A stretch of DNA of 64,000 bases from assembly GCA_963971575.1 (NCBI GenBank), contig OZ020625.1, forward strand, positions 29,797,753 to 29,861,752, read 5' to 3'. The notes under the pieces are model-generated. The model was not told the DNA's origin, made no database searches, and saw only the letters and a list, made by a program, of their open reading frames with translations. Each line of letters begins with the position of its first letter. Within the stretch, counting starts at the first letter, position 1. Position numbers and translations under genes: made by a program. This stretch comes from Liopterus haemorrhoidalis (taxonomy: Eukaryota > Arthropoda > Insecta > Coleoptera > Dytiscidae). This document shows positions 1 through 12,800 of the stretch, in pieces.

Positions 1-1000
1 TCCAAATTTTCAAACTGTACATCCCTATCTCCAATAGATTTTGAGTTACGTATTTTTGAAATTTCAAATTTTTTTTTCGAAAAATTCAAAATTTCACAAA
101 AAAATTTTTTTTTCCCAAATTGATTCAAAATGTGCTCTAAGGGTATTTCGGACCTTAGGATTTCAAAAATTCCAACCACAAGTATCTATCATTTCTAATT
201 TTCGAGATTCGATCAATAATACCCAAAAATATGATTATTTTCAAAAAAGTCCCACTCCAAAATGGCTTAAGCGATTAATGCCCTAATTTTTTTCAAGAAT
301 ATATACTAAATGAGGAATCCAAAAATTTAAACCGCAGGTCTCTATCTTTTACGGATTTTGAGATATGAATTTTTTAAGTTTATAAGGTTTTCCATTTTTG
401 ATACATTTCGAAAATTTGTTTAACGCCCATACCAAAAGTTGTGTGCTAGCCATTAAGTCTCTAAATTTTTTTTATACTGAAAAGGGTATGTAGATTCCAA
501 AAATACAAACCGGAAGTCTTTACCTTATTCCGTTTTTGAGATATACATTTTTAAAAGTATAAAATTTTACATTTTTTGATATTTTGAAAATTTGTTTGAT
601 GGACCATAAATAAAGTTGTGTGCTAGCCATTATGTTCTCAATTTTTTTCTATACTAAATAAAATTTGAGAATTCTAAAAATTCAAACCGCAGGTCTCTAT
701 CTCTTACCGTTTTTGAGATATGATATGGCTCATTATAAAAGTTTTATGTTAGCTTTTTTTAACCAAATTGTTTATTAGGCTAAGCAAGGTTTGTGGATTC
801 TAAAAATAATTAGCCAGTAGTAAGAGACAGATGTCTCTCATTATTAAGAGACAGATGTCTCTTACCATTTTATAGATATGAATTTGTTAATTTCCGATTT
901 TTGTCATTTTTTGAGATATTTTAATTGCCCATTGCTACTAAACAAGGTGTAAAGAATTCAAAAATTCAAACTGCAAATCTCTATCTCCCCATTTTGATAA
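1..1000 (-). repeat. Degenerate tandem satellite, ~160-180 bp period
   Basis: A recurring block (caaaccgcaggtctctatct and variants, followed by a 'tttttgagata' segment) appears near 10, 170, 330, 508, 683 and 965, with spacers containing 'tgtgctagccatta'. Read on the minus strand the block matches the unit of the array at 20300-21300 (ctcaaaaacgg, then agagat, then gacct, then attttttgga), so both belong to one satellite family in opposite orientation. No coding potential seen. Confidence 0.65.
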
Positions 1001-1156
1001 TTTATTTATTCAAATTTCCATTTTTTTTGTAGTAGTTTTTGGTAATTTTGGATCAACTATTAAAGCCGCTTTTTTATTCTATACTAAACAATCATTTATC
1101 TCTTATCGTTTTGTAGGTACGATTTGTTGAACACGATTTTTTTTTTTTTTTCTTAG

Positions 1157-1373
1157 ATGGACAATGATGTTCCTGTTAAAAGAGGGCGTGGAAGAGGCCG
1201 TGGAGGTCGAGGACGAGGTAGAGGTCGAGGTAGAGGACGGGGAAGAGGAAAAAAAGCTGTAAAAATCGTCGAAAGTGATGAAGAAATCGAAGTACCTCCA
1301 CCACAAGATATTATTGAAGAAGTCGTCCAAGAACCACTGCCAGAAGAAAATGATGAAAATGTAGCACCAAAAA
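1157..1373 (+). CDS. Hakai: Hakai coding exon 1 (RG-rich N-terminus)
   Basis: Starts [14 protein letters not shown] and continues as RG repeats into an acidic segment. The donor is aaa|gtaagtt with phase 1. A polypyrimidine run and cttag lie immediately before the ATG, so the exon may be internal with its acceptor abutting the start codon. Confidence 0.85.
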
Positions 1374-4300
1374 GTAAGTTAAAACATACGAGGGCATATT
1401 GAAAACTAATGCCTCCATGGCCATATCTTTTATAATGACGGGCCAGACCGTGTCAAAAGTGGTTTGCCATTTACCTTAAGTATCTGTACATAAGTCCTCC
1501 TAGCGGAGATTCTCAGCAACATCGCGTTTGCGCATGACAGTTCTAAACATGGCGGCCGGCATGGATGTGCGGTTAAAACAACGAGCTGTCATTGAATTTG
1601 TTACTGCGGAGGGTGTAGCGCCCATTGATATCCATCGAAAGTTAAGTGCCGTCTACCGTGAGGCGTGTGTTGATGTGATTACTGTTAGGAGGTGGGTAAG
1701 GACTGTGAAAGACGCTCGGCCTCACACAAGTCAGAGAACGCGCGGAGCAGTGGAGAAGCTTGGGTTTCATGACGTTTTACTCATCCAACTTATAGCCCAG
1801 ATCTTGCGCCTTGTGACTTTTTCCTCTTTCCAAAGTTTAAGGAACATCTCAAGGGCAAGCGTTTTTCTTCGGATGCAGAGCTGATAGCGGAGGTGCGGAA
1901 ATGGTGCCGTGGGAAGTATTTAGACTTTTTCCGTGACGGAGTTGAAAAACTCGTACCACGTTGGCGTAAATGTATTACTGTCAATGGCGATTATGTGGAA
2001 AAGTGAATATATCAGTGCGTAGAGGACAGTTTATACCGTTATTTCACATTTATATGTAAACCATATATCAATTACTAATAAAGTTACCACAAAGTAAAGG
2101 GTTTTAGAAATAATACTGCCTCCATCCGAAAATATGGTATACATCAGCGTTTTCCAACCTTTTTTCATGGCGAACCAGTAAGTAACCTAGAAAAAATTCG
2201 CGGACCGGCAAGTTTGGAAAGTAATGTGTAGTTAGATCAAAATATAATGATGATGATTTTGATGAAGAAGCTCTATTAGATATGGTAATGTTGGTCATAT
2301 TGTGTGATATAATAATAATAATAATATTTATTAATCCTTAAAATACAGGACTGCATGTAGGATATGCCAGTACATGAATTTATAATTTTACACAGATTTT
2401 GATAAGTAAAATAAGTTATAAAAATTTTGGTAGTACTAGTTTCTTATTTTTAGGGTTTTGTAGGTATGACCAAAAAACCCTTATACCGTCATTTTGTCGT
2501 CTGTCTGTCTGTCTGTTCGGTAAAAATTGTAGCCAAACGGCTAAACCTAGAGAGTTGAAAATTGGCATGCTTGTACAACTTTTTGACCCGCACATAGGAA
2601 AAATACTAAAACATCTAAAAAACATATCCCCCTAAAAATATAAACAAATATGTGCTCATCGAAAAAAAAAAATATTTTTTTAAAATTCTGAGTAGGGTAT
2701 CAAATGAAAGCCCTTAGTACGTGGATTAACGATCAAAATTTAATTTTTGCAAACTAAATTATTTTGAGGCGATTTTTGCCAAAATTGTGCAAAAAAATTT
2801 TTGTTCCACACCCTGTAGCCCAGATGGTTTAAACTAAAAATGTGAAAAAATTCTAAGTAATGTATAATGGTGTGAACCGGAATAGTACAACAGGAATTTT
2901 TGATCAGATTATGTTTTCGGAAAATAACTCATTTTTTGTGTTTTTTGGTTGACGATGCATACATGTTATACTCTTATAACACACTAACTTGATAATCGTT
3001 TGGTGGTCTAGTGGCTCAGTTGCTCGACAACCACACAGGATCGTTATTCACTACACAGGTTCGTTCCTGGCTTGTCGAGTCAATTTTATTTTTTGTTTTT
3101 ATTTTTTTTTCATATTTATTATGTTTAAATTAATTTGTTAAAATTCTAATTATATTTTGAATTTAATTTTCAAGAGCGTAAATTTAATAACCAATTGGAA
3201 TTATATTTTCATTCTGTGTCATTTATACGAAGCCAGAGGGGCGGAGCGTATGATTTAAGACAACCAATGAAAGCCATAGGCCCAATTTTCAAAATCTTAA
3301 TGAACCTTGTTATATAAAAAAAATACTGCACTTATTTAGAAACCTAAATAATGATATTAGGTATTCGAATTAAAATTAACAAAAAAATATTTTAACATAA
3401 AATTTGTTTTTAAAGCTCTGAGATTAACAGACGATAAATTATTTTAAAAAGATCGTTCATTTTGCCGTGGTTACTACAAAGCAAAATTTGTCCTACACAC
3501 TCAGCATGCCGCCTTCACTTATTATATACCTGCGAAACCCTGCAATGTGTGAAAATTCACACTTCACATCAATTTTTTTACTGTTGGAATCACTGAAAAT
3601 CATTTGTGTTGGCGACTTTTTTTGCCTCTGTATGGCCGCCGTTGCGCTACTTTGTATAATCTAGTGACTTTACCCAGAAGCATATATACTTAAGCCTACT
3701 ATAAAATTGGGCATAATAAAATTTAATAATGGTCTCATGACCTACAATATTTTTTAAATTTTTTATTTGAAAGTGAGCTGAATTTAATGATTTTAGTAGT
3801 TTTTGACAGTGGGCTTTCCAACTTAAATGTTCATCTATGTACAGGCCTAAAAATTATGTTTCATTTTCTGATTTTAGATATTCCGATGTAAGACGTTCGG
3901 TAAAAAAAAAAATTATATGCATAAAATATGACTGTGGATAACATCCAAAATTATGGTTGGGAAACTTTTATACCAATAATAGGCTATAAATATAGTTTTA
4001 TGTGTTGTATATTATTTATATTATTTTATAAACTTCCATAAATTTCAAATAAATACTTGTTTACTGCCAATTTTATTACTATTATGCATAGTCTGTTTAA
4101 ATAGACACTTCATAACGTTCGTGCTAGGAGAGCAAAAAAATTAATTGCTGGGTTGCCTCCTCATCATACACAAAAGGACCTAATTTTGATATAAGTCAAG
4201 AAAAAATCAAAATTTATAACTTCATGTACTAATGGGTTAAAATTAAAACATTGTATATATGTTAACAGAACTACAACAGTCTTATGTTTCAGTTGATTTG

Positions 4301-6850
4301 GAGGCTGATATTTCCCAGTTAGAGGCCCCAACTTTTACAACATTAAACAGAGGGCCTCCCGAGCCAATGCTGCGTCTTGATTGGTCTCACAAAGTCAATT
4401 TGATTGGTGAAAAAGTTCTAAATCCTATGATCCACTGCTGTGACAAATGTCTAAAACCAATTTTAATCTACGGACGAATGGTAAGTTAAATTATGATTAG
4501 TTTCCAGTGGCGCAACAAGGGTGGTGCGAGAGGTGCCGCCGCACCAGGCGCCGGATTCATAGGGGCGCCGAATGGCCAAATTTCATTTTTTTAATTATTA
4601 TCTTTTATATTAATAAACTATAATCAACTCAAATTTGATTTCATAATCGAAAGTTTCAAATAGCAGGCAAGATCATTAATTGATGACTGTACAACTGCCA
4701 CTGCAATGCAACTATTAGAAGTGATCCACACTTACGATTTAAAAGATGTGTACCCTAATATTGGCATTGCACTGCGCATATTTTTAACGCTCCCTGTAAC
4801 TGTTGCTTCGAATGAACGCAGTTTTAGTAAATTAAAGTTTCAATTATTTGCGTTCTACAATGGGCCAAAAGCTTGTAAAATTTAGCTTTAATGTCAATAG
4901 AAAATACTACAGCGCAGTTATTAAATTATGAAGACTTAATAAACGAATTTTCACAGTTAAAAGCCAGAAAAGTTCAATTTATTTAATTTTCCATTCCGTT
5001 AAAGTGATTATATAATATATTATTAAAATACCTAAATATTTATTATTTTCTGTTCAAATATCCCTTTTTTTTTGTCATTAAATATATATTTTTTTATTTA
5101 TTTAGCCCTTTTGTGTTTCATTTTAGGTGTTTTTCATTTTGTGTTTTATTGACCTATAGAGTTTATATTTTGTCCCTTTTTATATTAGTTGATTATCATG
5201 ATTTTTGAGTTTATTAAAAGATTTGTAACATAATTTGTTAATATAATCGTTAATATTGCAATTTAAACCAAACCAAAGAAAAAGGTTAAAACTAAACTAA
5301 AAAATAATACCAACGAATGTTTTTTTTTAAATTTTTTTATACATTTATTGTTATAAAATGACTTTATAATATATATTTTTGTATGTTCCTTTACTGGTAA
5401 TAAGATAGTTCTTTTATTAGGAGTAAGTGTTCCTTTTCTGGCGATTTTGTGATTTTTATGAATAAAGTTATGTTTTTTATTTAAGTTATTCTTTTATTTT
5501 CACTTGTATCAAAATAAAACAATAAGATTTTATGGATTCTCTATAAAATATGGCAAGTAAATATCTTAAATAACATTTTGGTGAAGAATACAACGTAAGT
5601 AAATGTTTTAAACGTTCCCTTACTGATGCAATCAACCTACCATAAAATTTTAAAAATTGCGTATGTAATTAGTGAGGGTGGGGGGGGGGGCGCCTTAATA
5701 ATTTTACGCACCAGGCGCCAATTTATGTTGTTGCGGCACTGTTAGTTTCAACAATTAGAAAGACTAAATTATTAGGTCGTCAAGGATGAAATTTGTAGAA
5801 AAAAAGGCAAAGTTGGTTGATAACATACAAATAGAGTCAGCGTCCGTTTAACGCACACAATGCGTACACAGATTCCCGTACGTTAATCGAACGGACGGTA
5901 TATTTCCGTATAAATGCATGTAAATACGACTAATTGGTACATACTTTCGGTTCCTATGTTCATACGAACGTACATTTGTTCGCACGAAGGTACATTTTTT
6001 TTTTTTTGTATAAATCACCAATATTCATTGATTGTTTTGAAGTTATATTTAGGTAAAATATGCGTATGAAGCTTGAAATACAGTGTTACCAACTTCTATC
6101 TTTCAATTTTCCCCCTTCACTCACACTTACAGAGAAGAATCAGTAAATACGTCGAACGCAGCCGAATATGTACACGTATTTACGAGTGCTTTTCTGTGTG
6201 TGAATACACAGCAGTGTATTCACATGTATTTAAAAAAAAAATGGAACTGAATATGGACACTGAAGATATTAACGATTTGTTAGAATCACATGCGGACGAA
6301 CTCACAACTAATGAGTTATTAGAACTACAAGACCAAATGAGAACTGAAAAAAAGACCCAAAAACCGAGAACGAAACAACCGAAATGCAACTAAAAACAGT
6401 AAGTGGAATATTAGGCAAAGTGGAAGAACTCGTTGACACTATCGAGAATTCGGACCCGGATATTGATAGAAGTTTCAGTGTTGTTAATAATATACGCAAT
6501 AGCACCGCTTGATATAAACTTTTATATCAAGACAAAAAGAAAACTGTGGTACAATTGACAATGGACAAATTTCTAATTAAAAACAACAAATAATAATTTT
6601 TTAAGTAATTATTTATTTTTCTAAACATGTTTATTTTATATAATGTATGGTTTATTTTTATTTTTTTAACATGTATTTATATGTTAGTACTACGTGTTTA
6701 CTGTTCTATTCGGGTTTACGAAAATATTAGGGGCATTAAATTAATAAACTTCAATATCTTGCAAATGATCATTCATGAAAAAAAAAAGTATAAGAATCTT
6801 TTTAGGGTTTTGTAGGTATGACCAAAAAACCCTTATACCGTCATTTTGTC

Positions 6851-6888
<38 letters not shown>

Positions 6889-9800
6889 TCGGTCAAAATT
6901 GTAGCCAAACGGCTAAACCTAGAGAGTTGAAATTTGGCATGCTTATACAACTCGTTGACCCGCACATAGGAAAAATACTAAAACATCTAAAAAACATATC
7001 CCTCTAAAAATATAAACAAATATGTGCTCATCGAAAAAAAAAATATTTTTTTTAAATTCTGAGTAGGGTATCAAATGAAAGCCCTTAGTACGTGGATTAA
7101 CGACCAAAATTTTATTTTTGCAAAATAAATTATTTTGATGCGACTTTTGCCAAAATTGTGCAAAAAAAATTTTGTCCCACACCCTGTAGCCCAGATGGTT
7201 TAAACTAAAAATCTGAAAAAATTCTAAGTAATGTACATTGGTGTGAACCGGAATAGTACAACAGGAATTTTTGATCAGATTATGTTTTCAGAAAATAACG
7301 CATTTTTTGTGTTTTTAACTAAAATATGTTAACTATTTAATACGTTGTGTAACATATCACAACCATAACTCTCGTGGCGTGGTTGGATTCGTCATGCGCT
7401 TAATAATATAAGTTAACTTGCAAACTAGGGTTCGAATCCTGTTGATTTTATTTATTATTTTTTTTTTTGCATTTTTATTTTGTTTAAATTATTTTGTTAA
7501 AATTCTAGTTATATTTGGTAAATAGTGCATTTAATTTTTAAAAGCGTAAATTTAATAACCAGTGGAAAGTGTTGAAATTATAATTTAATTGTATGTTTGA
7601 CGAAATCAAAGGGCGGGACTTATGATGTAAGCAACCAATGGAAGCCATAGGTGCAATTTTCAAAATCTTAATGAACTTTGCTATATAAAAAAAATACTGC
7701 ATATATTTAGAAACTCAAATAATGGTATTAGGCATTCGAATTAAAATTCATAAAAAAATATTTTGACATAAAATTTGTTTTGGCATCCCAAATAATCATC
7801 GTTCAGTTACTAAATACCTGCAAAACCCAGAAATGTGTGAAAATTCACACTTCACATCAATTTTTTTGTAGAAAATTTTAAAATCTGCAAGTTTTATTCA
7901 AACAAATTTTACGTTAAGTTTACTCTTTCAAAATTAAATGCAGTCCCGTCATTTAATAATCGGACATTTTTCGTGAATCCGATTATACATTATACATTGT
8001 GTGCTATTTTTTTTCAATTTTTTTTAACCATAAAGTTGCCATATCAAATAGGAAAACGACGTTTTCGTGTGACGCGATGTACGTTCGCGCGGACAATGTG
8101 TACGTTCGTACAAAAGCGACATTTTCATGTTACGCGATGTACGTTCGTACGAACAACGTGTACGTTCGTACGAACATAGGATCCGTAATTAATCATGTAC
8201 GTATCATCAAACGTACGTTAAGCGGATGTACGTTAAGCGAGCGCTGACTGTATTTGTTATCAACCAATTTTGCCTTTATTTCTACAAATTTTATCCTTGA
8301 CGACCTAATACTTGTATTGGTTTTAAACATACGACTCGTCATTTGGAAGTTATAACAAGTAACTTTCATCATATCATATGTAAAATCTGTTTGATGAGTA
8401 CTTTAAATAGACAATCTAATTTTAAATTTGTTCCAGATACCGTGCAAGCATGTTTTCTGTTTATCTTGCGGTAAACAAGAACACAAACAATGTCCCCGAT
8501 GTCTAGAAAAAGTTACACGAGTCGAACAGACAGGATTAGGTACTGTTTTTATGTGTACACACGGTGGAACTCGATATGGAAACACCGGATGTCGTAGAAC
8601 ATATCTTTCGCAAGTAAAACACTTATCGAATTGAAATAATTTTGAAATACTAATTATTTTATGTCGTAGAGAGATTTGCAAGCTCATATAAATCATAGGC
8701 ACGTAGCCAATAATCAACAGGGAGATTTTGCAGTTCAAAGTGTTGGGAAATTAACTCCGCAAGAAGTGGTTATTGAGAAGCAAATGCCGGTTCAAGTTGC
8801 ACATTCAGCGGTTCAAATGCAAAGAGTAAAACCAGTAAGTAAAAAACATTTATCCCATTTTGTTGTATAATATTCCATTTGCCGACCGGCGTAGCGTAGT
8901 GGTAACACATATACTCTGCGTTGGTAAGGTCTCGGGTTCGAATCCCGTTCAGGTATGGAATATTTCACAAATAAAAAATTGTCCTGACTAATTGTCAAAG
9001 CAGAAAAGGCCATTATATTAAAAAAAAAAATAAGTTTTTTTAAGACAACCTAGTTATAATTTGTTTTTTTTAGGGTTTTGTAGGTATGACCAAAAAACCC
9101 TTATACCGTCATTTTGTCGTTTGTCTGCTCGGTAAAAATTGTAGCCAAACGGCTAAACCTAGAGAGTTGAAATTTGGCATGCATATACAACTCTTTGACC
9201 CGCACATAGGAAAAATACTAAAACATCTAAAAAACATATCCCCCTAAAAAAATAAACAAATATGTGCTCATCGAAAAAAAAATTATTTTTTTTCAGTCTG
9301 AGTAGGGTATCAAATGAAAGCCCTTAGTACGTGGATTAACGATTAAAATTTAATTTTTGCAAGCTAATTTTTTTTTGACGCGATTTTGTCCAAAATTGTT
9401 CAATAAAAATTTTGTCCCACATCCTGTAGCCCAAATGGTTTGAACTAAATATCTGAAAAAATTGTAAGTAATGTACATTGGTGTGAACCGGAATAGTACA
9501 ACAGGAATTTTTGATCAGATTATATTTTCGGAAAATAACGCATTTCTTGTGTTTTTAACTAAAATATGTTAAATATTTAATTCGCTATGTAAGACAGTAG
9601 ATAAGTAAGCGCTCGTAGCGTAGTACGTTGTGTACTCGCTTCGTAATTTGCAAACTAGAGTTCGATTCCTGTCAATTTTAATTTTTCTGTTTTTTTTTGC
9701 ATTTTTATTTTGTTAAAATTCTAGTTGTATTTTGGTAAATGTTGCATTTAATTTTTAAAAGCGTAAATTTGATAACCAGTGGGAAGTGTTGAAATTATAA

Positions 9801-12800
9801 TTTAATTCTATGTTTGACGAAATCAGAGGGCGGGGCTTATGATTTAAGCAACCAATGGAAGCCATAGGCGCAATTTTCAAAATCTTAATGAACCTTGCTA
9901 TATAAAAAAAATACTGCACATACTATTTAGAAACTTAAATAATGGTATTAGGCATTCGAATTAAAATTAATAAAAAAATATTTTGATATAAAATTTCTTT
10001 TGGCATCCCAAATAATCATCATTCAGTTACTAAATACCTGCAAAACCCTGAAATGTGTGAAAATTCACACTTCACATCAATTTTTTTATTTGGTTGAACC
10101 CAGAGCGAATTGCATAATAGTAGTACATAATTTTTTTACTGTAAAATGTTTATTATTTTCCGCATTTTGTGAAATAAAAGGAAACTTTTATTTTTTTTTG
10201 CATTTTTTTTATTTCAAAGTGGACGATTTGATCGGGCCCCTCAAAAAATCGGGCCCTAGACATTTGTCTGACTTTATCCGGCCTTGGCCACAGCAGCAAA
10301 GGCCATTAAATTAATTTTTTTTTAAGACAACCCATTTATAATTTGTTTTTTTAAGGTTCAACATGTCCAACAACATGCTTTGGCCCATGACCCAAGAAAC
10401 TCTTCTACGAACCCAGATCATCGACATCGTCAATCTTATACTGCCCCTACAGCGGCATTAACCACTACTAATTCTCTACGGACAAATTTAATAACTGTTC
10501 CGATACAGGATACGGCTATTCCTGCACAGATACATGAACCGATTCAAGCGCAGGGATATTATAGCCAGTACCAAGCGGGATATCAAGGAGCGATGCCTGT
10601 ACATGTTCAAACTACACCGATAATGCCTCTGCATAGTATGAGTGTGCCTCCGCCCCATATTGGGGCGCAACCACAAGGTAAATTATTATTAATTCATATA
10701 GCATCATAAATATATAGGTGTCAAAGTTCTAAATACTCAGTAAAAGTATTTCAAATACCTTGATGGGTATTTGAACAAATACTTTTTAAAAGTATTGGAA
10801 ATAATGTATTTTAAATACTAGGAAAATATTTGAAATACTGTGGAAATAAAATATTTTAAATAATAGGGAAATATTCTCTTTGAAATGATGTATTTCAAAT
10901 AATTTAAATGTATTTGAAATAATAAGGAAATATTTGAAATATTAGGAAATATTTAAAATACTAGGAAAATATTTGAAATACTGTGGAAATAAAATATTTT
11001 AAATAATAGGGAAATATTCTCTTTGAAATAATGTATTTCAAATAATTTAAATGTATTTGAAATAATAAGGAAATATTTGAAATATTAGGAAATATTTAAA
11101 ATACTAGGAAAATATTTGAAATAATGTGGAAATAAAATATTTTAAATAATAGGGAAATATTCTCTTTGAAATGATGTATTTCAAATAATTTAAATGTATT
11201 TGAAATAATAAGGAAATATTTGAAATATTAGGAAATATTTAAAATACTAGGAAAATATTTGAAATAATGTGGAAATAAAATATTTTAAATAATAGGGAAA
11301 TATTCTCTTTGAAATGATGTATTTCAAATAATTTAAATGTATTTGAAATAATAAGGAAATATTTGAAATATTAGGAAATATTTAAAATACTAGGAAAATA
11401 TTTGAAATAATGTGGAAATAAAATATTTTAAATAATAGGGAAATATTCTCTTTGAAATGATGTATTTCAAATAATTTAAATGTATTTGAAATAATAAGGA
11501 AATATTTGAAATATTTAAAAAACTAGGAAAATATTTGAAATAATGTGGAAATAAAATATTTTAAATAATAGGGAAATATTCTCTTTGAAATGATGTATAT
11601 CAAATAATTTAAATGTATTTGAAATAATAAGGAAATATTTGAAATATTTAAAATACTAGGAAAATATTTGAAATAATGTGGAAATAAAATATTTTAAATA
11701 ATAGGGAAATATTCTCTTTGAAATAATGTATTTCAAATAATTTAAATGTATTTGAAATAATAAGGAAATATTTGAAATATTAGGAAATATTTAAAATACT
11801 AGGAAAATATTTGAAATAATGTGGAAATAAAATATTTTAAATAATAGGGAAATATTCTCTTTGAAATGATGTATATCAAATAATTTAAATGTATTTGAAA
11901 TAATAAGGAAATATTTGAAATATTTAAAATACTAGGAAAATATTTGAAATAATGTGGAAATAAAATATTTTAAATAATAGGGAAATATTCTCTTTGAAAT
12001 AATGTATTTCAAATAATTTAAATGTATTTGAAATAATAAGGAAATATTTGAAATATTAGGAAATATTTAAAATACTAGGAAAATATTTGAAATAATGTGG
12101 AAATAAAATATTTTAAATAATAGGGAAATATTCTCTTTGAAATGATGTATTTCAAATAATTTAAATGTATTTGAAATAATAAGGAAATATTTGAAATATT
12201 TAAAATACTAGGAAAATATTTGAAATAAAATATTTTAAATAATAGGGAAATATTCTCTTTGAAATAATGTATTTCAAATAATTTAAATGTATTTGAAATA
12301 ATAAGGAAATATTTGAAATATTAGGAAATATTTAAAATACTAGGAAAATATTTGAAATAATGTGGAGATAAAATATTTTAAATAATAGGGAAATATTCTC
12401 TTTGAAATGATGTATATCAAATAATTTAAATGTATTTGAAATAATAAGGAAATATTTGAAATATTTAAAATACTAGGAAAATATTTGAAATACTGTGGAA
12501 ATAAAACATTTTAAATAATAGGGAAATATTCTCTTTGAAATGATGTATTTCAAATAATTTAAATGTATTTGAAATAATAAGGAAATATTTGAAATATTTA
12601 AAATACTAGGAAAATATTTGAAATAATGTGGAAATAAAATATTTTAAATAATAGGGAAATATTCTCTTTGAAATAATGTATTTCAAATAATTTAAATGTA
12701 TTTGAAATAATAAGGAAATATTTGAAATATTAGGAAATATTTAAAATACTAGGAAAATATTTGAAATAATGTGGAAATAAAATATTTTAAATAATAGGGA

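Larger units (their letters stand above)
5834..8250 (+). mobile_element. Tigger/pogo-like element nested in MITE
   Basis: Ends are gagtcagcgtccgtttaac and the complement of cagtcagcgctcgcttaac, each bordered by TA. Inner terminal regions are rich in 'cgtacgttcgtacg' blocks. Most coding sequence is deleted; only the transposase C-terminus remains (6241-6512). X copy B is inserted inside, making three nested levels within Hakai intron 2. Confidence 0.8.
5773..8311. mobile_element. Short mariner-derived hairpin MITE split by Tigger
   Basis: A left arm (5773-5833, taggtcgtcaaggatgaaat ...) and its reverse complement (8251-8311) would be adjacent if the Tigger insertion were removed. That gives a roughly 120-bp near-perfect palindrome. 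The arm is the terminal inverted repeat of the mariner at 45161-46005. Confidence 0.75.

Noticed and set aside
1103..1330. Minus-strand open frame rich in Ser/Thr opposite the RG repeats
   Set aside because: It is the antisense shadow of Hakai exon 1; serine runs arise from the complement of the GGNCGN repeats.
6803..7867. Possibility that the recurrent X element is a SINE because of its tRNA-like core
   Set aside because: The tRNA-like part is in the middle, not at the 5' end, and the element has subterminal inverted repeats and a 3' hairpin instead of a poly-A/simple-repeat tail.
8885..8965. Functional tRNA gene
   Set aside because: A- and B-boxes are good, but I could not fit a convincing acceptor stem, and it continues into a SINE-like body with an A-run.
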